64,000 bases of DNA, taken from assembly GCF_021155775.2 (NCBI RefSeq), contig NC_060235.2:36744607-36808606 (forward strand), given 5' to 3'. Source of the stretch: Neodiprion pinetum. Taxonomy: Eukaryota; Arthropoda; Insecta; Hymenoptera; Diprionidae. Positions 60,201 through 64,000 of the stretch are shown here, piece by piece. Position 1 is the first letter of the stretch, and the number at the start of each line of letters is the position of its first letter. Made by a program: the position numbers and the translations under genes. The notes beneath the pieces were generated by a model. The model ran no database searches, was not told the origin of the DNA, and was given only the letters and a program-made list of their open reading frames with translations.

Positions 60201-63200
60201 TTGGTCTCGGATCCGATTCAAATGACCTTCTCCTGGCTAACTGGACCCTCAGGAACTCAGAAAATGCAGCGAAAAGAGCGTAGGACCAACAGCAGAGAAA
60301 ATACGATGCAAAGAGCACCAGAGAAAAAATGTCGAAAAATCAAGTTCTCGTTTTCAGGCTGTAACTTTTGTCCAGTTGCTCGGAGCGTATTCGGACTGCG
60401 CCCGATCGTTTTCTCTCGCAAAATTACGTCGGGATAGTGCCACGGAGAACTTATTCCAGCACTTTTCAAAATCGCGAAAATTTTCGCAAAAAATGCAAAG
60501 GGGTTAGCCTTACTTTTTTCCTCATTTTTGGAGCCGAAAATTTTTGGTCTCGGATCCGATTCAAATGACCTTCTCCTGGCTAACTGGACCCTCAGGAACT
60601 CAGAAAATGCAGCGAAAAGAGCGTAGGACCAACAGCAGAGAAAATACGATGCAAAGAGCACCAGAGAAAAAATGTCGAAAAATCAAGTTCTCGTTTTCAG
60701 GCTGTAACTTTTGTCCAGTTGCTCGGAGCGTATTCGGACTGCGCCCGATCGTTTTCTCTCGCAAAATTACGTCGGGATAGTGCCACGGAGAACTTATTCC
60801 AGCACTTTTCAAAATCGCGAAAATTTTCGCAAAAACTGCAAAGGGGTTAGCCTTACTTTTTTCCTCATTTTTGGAGCCGAAAATTTTTGGTCTCGGATCC
60901 GATTCAAATGACCTTCTCCTGGCTAACTGGACCCTCAGGAACTCAGAAAATGCAGCGAAAAGAGCGTAGGACCAACAGCAGAGAAAATACGATGCAAAGA
61001 GCACCAGAGAAATAATGTCGAAAAATCAAGTTCACGTTTTCAGGCTGTAACTTTTGTCCAGTTGCTCGGAGCGTATTCGGACTGCGCCCGATCGTTTTCT
61101 CTCGCAAAATTACGTCGGGATAGTGCCACGGAGAACTTATTCCAGCACTTTTCAAAATCGCGAAAATTTTCGCAAAAAATGCAAAGGGGTTAGCCTTACT
61201 TTTTTCCTCATTTTTGGAGCCGAAAATTTTTGGTCTCGGATCCGATTCAAATGACCTTCTCCTGGCTAACTGGACCCTCAGGAACTCAGAAAATGCAGCG
61301 AAAAGAGCGTAGGACCAACAGCAGAGAAAATACGATGCAAAGAGCACCAGAGAAAAAATGTCGAAAAATCAAGTTCTCGTTTTCAGGCTGTAACTTTTGT
61401 CCAGTTGCTCGGAGCGTATTCGGACTGCGCCCGATCGTTTTCTCTCGCAAAATTACGTCGGGATAGTGCCACGGAGAACTTATTCCAGCACTTTTCAAAA
61501 TCGCGAAAATTTTCGCAAAAAATGCAAAGGGGTTAGCCTTACTTTTTTCCTCATTTTTGGAGCCGAAAATTTTTGGTCTCGGATCCGATTCAAATGACCT
61601 TCTCCTGGCTAACTGGACCCTCAGGAACTCAGAAAATGCAGCGAAAAGAGCGTAGGACCAACAGCAGAGAATATACGATGCAAAGAGCACCAGAGAAAAA
61701 ATGTCGAAAAATCAAGTTCTCGTTTTCAGGCTGTAACTTTTGTCCAGTTGCTCGGAGCGTATTCGGACTGCGCCCGATCGTTTTCTCTCGCAAAATTACG
61801 TCGGGATAGTGCCACGGAGAACTTATTCCAGCACTTTTCAAAATCGCGAAAATTTTCGCAAAAAATGCAAAGGGGTTAGCCTTACTTTTTTCCTCATTTT
61901 TGGAGCCGAAAATTTTTGGTCTCGGATCCGATTCAAATGACCTTCTCCTGGCTAACTGGACCCTCAGGAACTCAGAAAATGCAGCGAAAAGAGCGTAGGA
62001 CCAACAGCAGAGAAAATACGATGCAAAGAGCACCAGAGAAAAAATGTCGAAAAATCAAGTTCTCGTTTTCAGGCTGTAACTTTTGTCCAGTTGCTCGGAG
62101 CGTATTCGGACTGCGCTCGATCGTTTTCTCTCGCAAAATTATGTCGGAATTGTGCCACGGAGAACTTATTCCAGCACTTTTCAAAATCGCGAAAATTTTC
62201 GCAAAAAATGCAAAGGGGTTAGCCTTACTTTTTTCTTCATTTTTGGAGCCGAAAATTTTTGGTCTCAGATCCGATTCAAATGACCTTCTCCTGGCTATCT
62301 GGACCCTCAGGAACTCAGAAAATGCAGCGAAAAGAGCGTAGGACCAACAGCAGAGAAAATACGATGCAAAGAGCACCAGAGAAAAAATGTCGAAAAATCA
62401 AGTTCTCGTTTTCAGGCTGTAACTTTTGTCCAGTTGCTCGGAGCGTATTCGGACTGCGCCCGATCGTTTTCTCTCGCAAAATTACGTCGGGATAGTGCCA
62501 CGGAGAACTTATTCCAGCACTTTTCAAAATCGCGAAAATTTTCGCAAAAAATGCAAAGGGGTTAGCCTTACTTTTTTCTTCATTTTTGGAGCCGAAAATT
62601 TTTGGTCTCGGATCCGATTTAAATTACCTTCTCCTGGCTAACTGGACCCTCAGGAACTCAGAAAATGCAGCGAAAAGAGCGTAGGACCAACAGCAGAGAA
62701 AATACGATGCAAAGAGCACCAGAGAAAAAATGTCGAAAAATCAAGTTCTCGTTTTTAGGCTGTAACTTTTGTCCAGTTGCTCGGAGCGTATTCGGACTGC
62801 GCCCGATCGTTTTCTCTCGCAAAATTACGTCGGGATAGTGCCACGGAGAACTTATTCCAGCACTTTTCAAAATCGCGAAAATTTTCGCAAAAAATGCAAA
62901 GGGGTTAGCCTTACTTTTTTCTTCATTTTTGGAGCCGAAAATTTTTGGTCTCGGATCCGATTCAAATGACCTTCTCCTGGCTAACTGGACCCTCAGGAAC
63001 TGAGAAAATGCAGCGAAAAGAGCGTAGGACCAACAGCAGAGAAAATACGATGCAAAGAGCACCAGAGAAAAAATGTCGAAAAATCAAGTTCTCGTTTTCA
63101 GGCTGTAACTTTTGTCCAGTTGCTCGGAGCGTATTCGGACTGCGCCCGATCGTTTTCTCTCGCAAAATTACGTCGGGATAGTGCCACGGAGAACTTATTC

Positions 63201-64000
63201 CAGCACTTTTCAAAATCGCGAAAATTTTCGCAAAAAATGCAAAGGGGTTAGCCTTACTTTTTTCCTCATTTTTGGAGCCGAAAATTTTTGGTCTCGGATC
63301 CGATTCAAATGACCTTCTCCTGGCTAACTGGACCCTCAGGAACTCAGAAAATGCAGCGAAAAGAGCGTAGGACCAACAGCAGAGAAAATACGATGCAAAG
63401 AGCACCAGAGAAAAAATGTCGAAAAATCAAGTTCACGTTTTCAGGCTGTAACTTTTGTCCAGTTGCTCGGAGCGTATTCGGACTGCGCCCGATCGTTTTC
63501 TCTCGCAAAATTACGTCGGGATAGTGCCACGGAGAACTTATTCCAGCACTTTTCAAAATCGCGAAAATTTTCGCAAAAAATGCAAAGGGGTTAGCCTTAC
63601 TTTTTTCTTCATTTTTGGAGCCGAAAATTTTTGGTCTCGGATCCGATTCAAATGACCTTCTCCTGGCTAACTGGACCCTCAGGAACTCAGAAAATGCAGC
63701 GAAAAGAGCGTAGGACCAACAGCAGAGAAAATACGATGCAAAGAGCACCAGAGAAAAAATGTCGAAAAATCAAGTTCACGTTTTCAGGCTGTAACTTTTG
63801 TCCAGTTGCTCGGAGCGTATTCGGACTGCGCCCGATCGTTTTCTCTCGCAAAATTACGTCGGGATAGTGCCACGGAGAACTTATTCCAGCACTTTTCAAA
63901 ATCGCGAAAATTTTCGCAAAAAATGCAAAGGGGTTAGCCTTACTTTTTTCCTCATTTTTGGAGCCAAAAATTTTTGGTCTCGGATCCGATTCAAATGACC
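57238..64000. repeat. 343-bp tandem satellite array, 19 full units plus a partial 20th
   Basis: Units begin every 343 bp from 57238; the 20th, from 63755, is cut by the window end. The same landmark in each unit recurs at exactly 343-bp steps, so there is no indel in any unit. Unit-to-unit identity is very high, mostly differing at a few sites. Each unit contains the 14-bp palindrome GCGAAAATTTTCGC and the inverted pair GTCCAGTT / AACTGGAC. Unit 15 (62040-62382) is the most diverged. The unit length is not a multiple of three, so the long frames on both strands are by-products of the repeat and not genes. The left edge is sharp, next to unrelated flank. It is a recently homogenised satellite, possibly pericentromeric or interstitial heterochromatin. 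Confidence 0.97.

Noticed and set aside
57238..64000. Repeated 134-residue minus-strand and 66/78-residue + strand frames
   Set aside because: They recur only because the DNA unit is repeated. The frame is longer than the 343-bp unit, which is not a multiple of three, and no domain or start context is present.

Overview
This is an insect nuclear genome window: split genes with GT-AG introns, long AT-rich intergenic DNA, TATA-driven cuticle genes and a tandem satellite. The gene content suits a holometabolous insect. A hymenopteran, possibly a sawfly, is my best guess, but nothing in the sequence settles the species.

Layout. (1) 1-750: last three exons of an unrecognised + strand gene with a very acidic C-terminus. 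(2) 5029-7448: a complete seven-exon MYG1 gene (DHH-family 3'-5' RNA exonuclease, mitochondrial/nuclear), with a 5' exon giving a mitochondrial presequence. (3) 8237-45060: eight secreted structural cuticle protein genes (here A to H) of the family carrying the 18-residue [22 protein letters not shown] motif (Pfam 'pupal cuticle protein C1' type), 22 motif copies in all. Each has a first coding exon of exactly four codons, then a phase-0 intron inside the signal peptide, and a TATA box 59-136 bp upstream of the ATG. Genes E and F are only complete once distant exons are joined. (4) 46239-46433: an inverted, divergent relic of gene H that keeps the promoter layout to the base but has lost the start codon and intron 1. 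(5) 47644-56086: a 24-exon receptor-type protein tyrosine phosphatase (signal peptide, Fn3-like domains, EGF-like cysteine-rich segments, one transmembrane helix, two PTP domains), with an altered first and a dead second phosphatase domain. (6) 57238-64000: a 343-bp satellite, 19 full units plus a partial one, no length change between units, running off the window edge.

The cuticle genes presumably act together. Their products are small, secreted, Ala/Tyr/Gly/His-rich proteins laid down in chitinous cuticle, produced in bursts by epidermal cells around moults. Five loci (A, F, G, H and the relic) also share a GCGAGTACTG-like box 49-57 bp downstream of the TATA start, a candidate shared core-promoter or 5'UTR element. 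The most interesting items are this box, the intron-less relic, the PTP active-site changes and the variant structure of the satellite.
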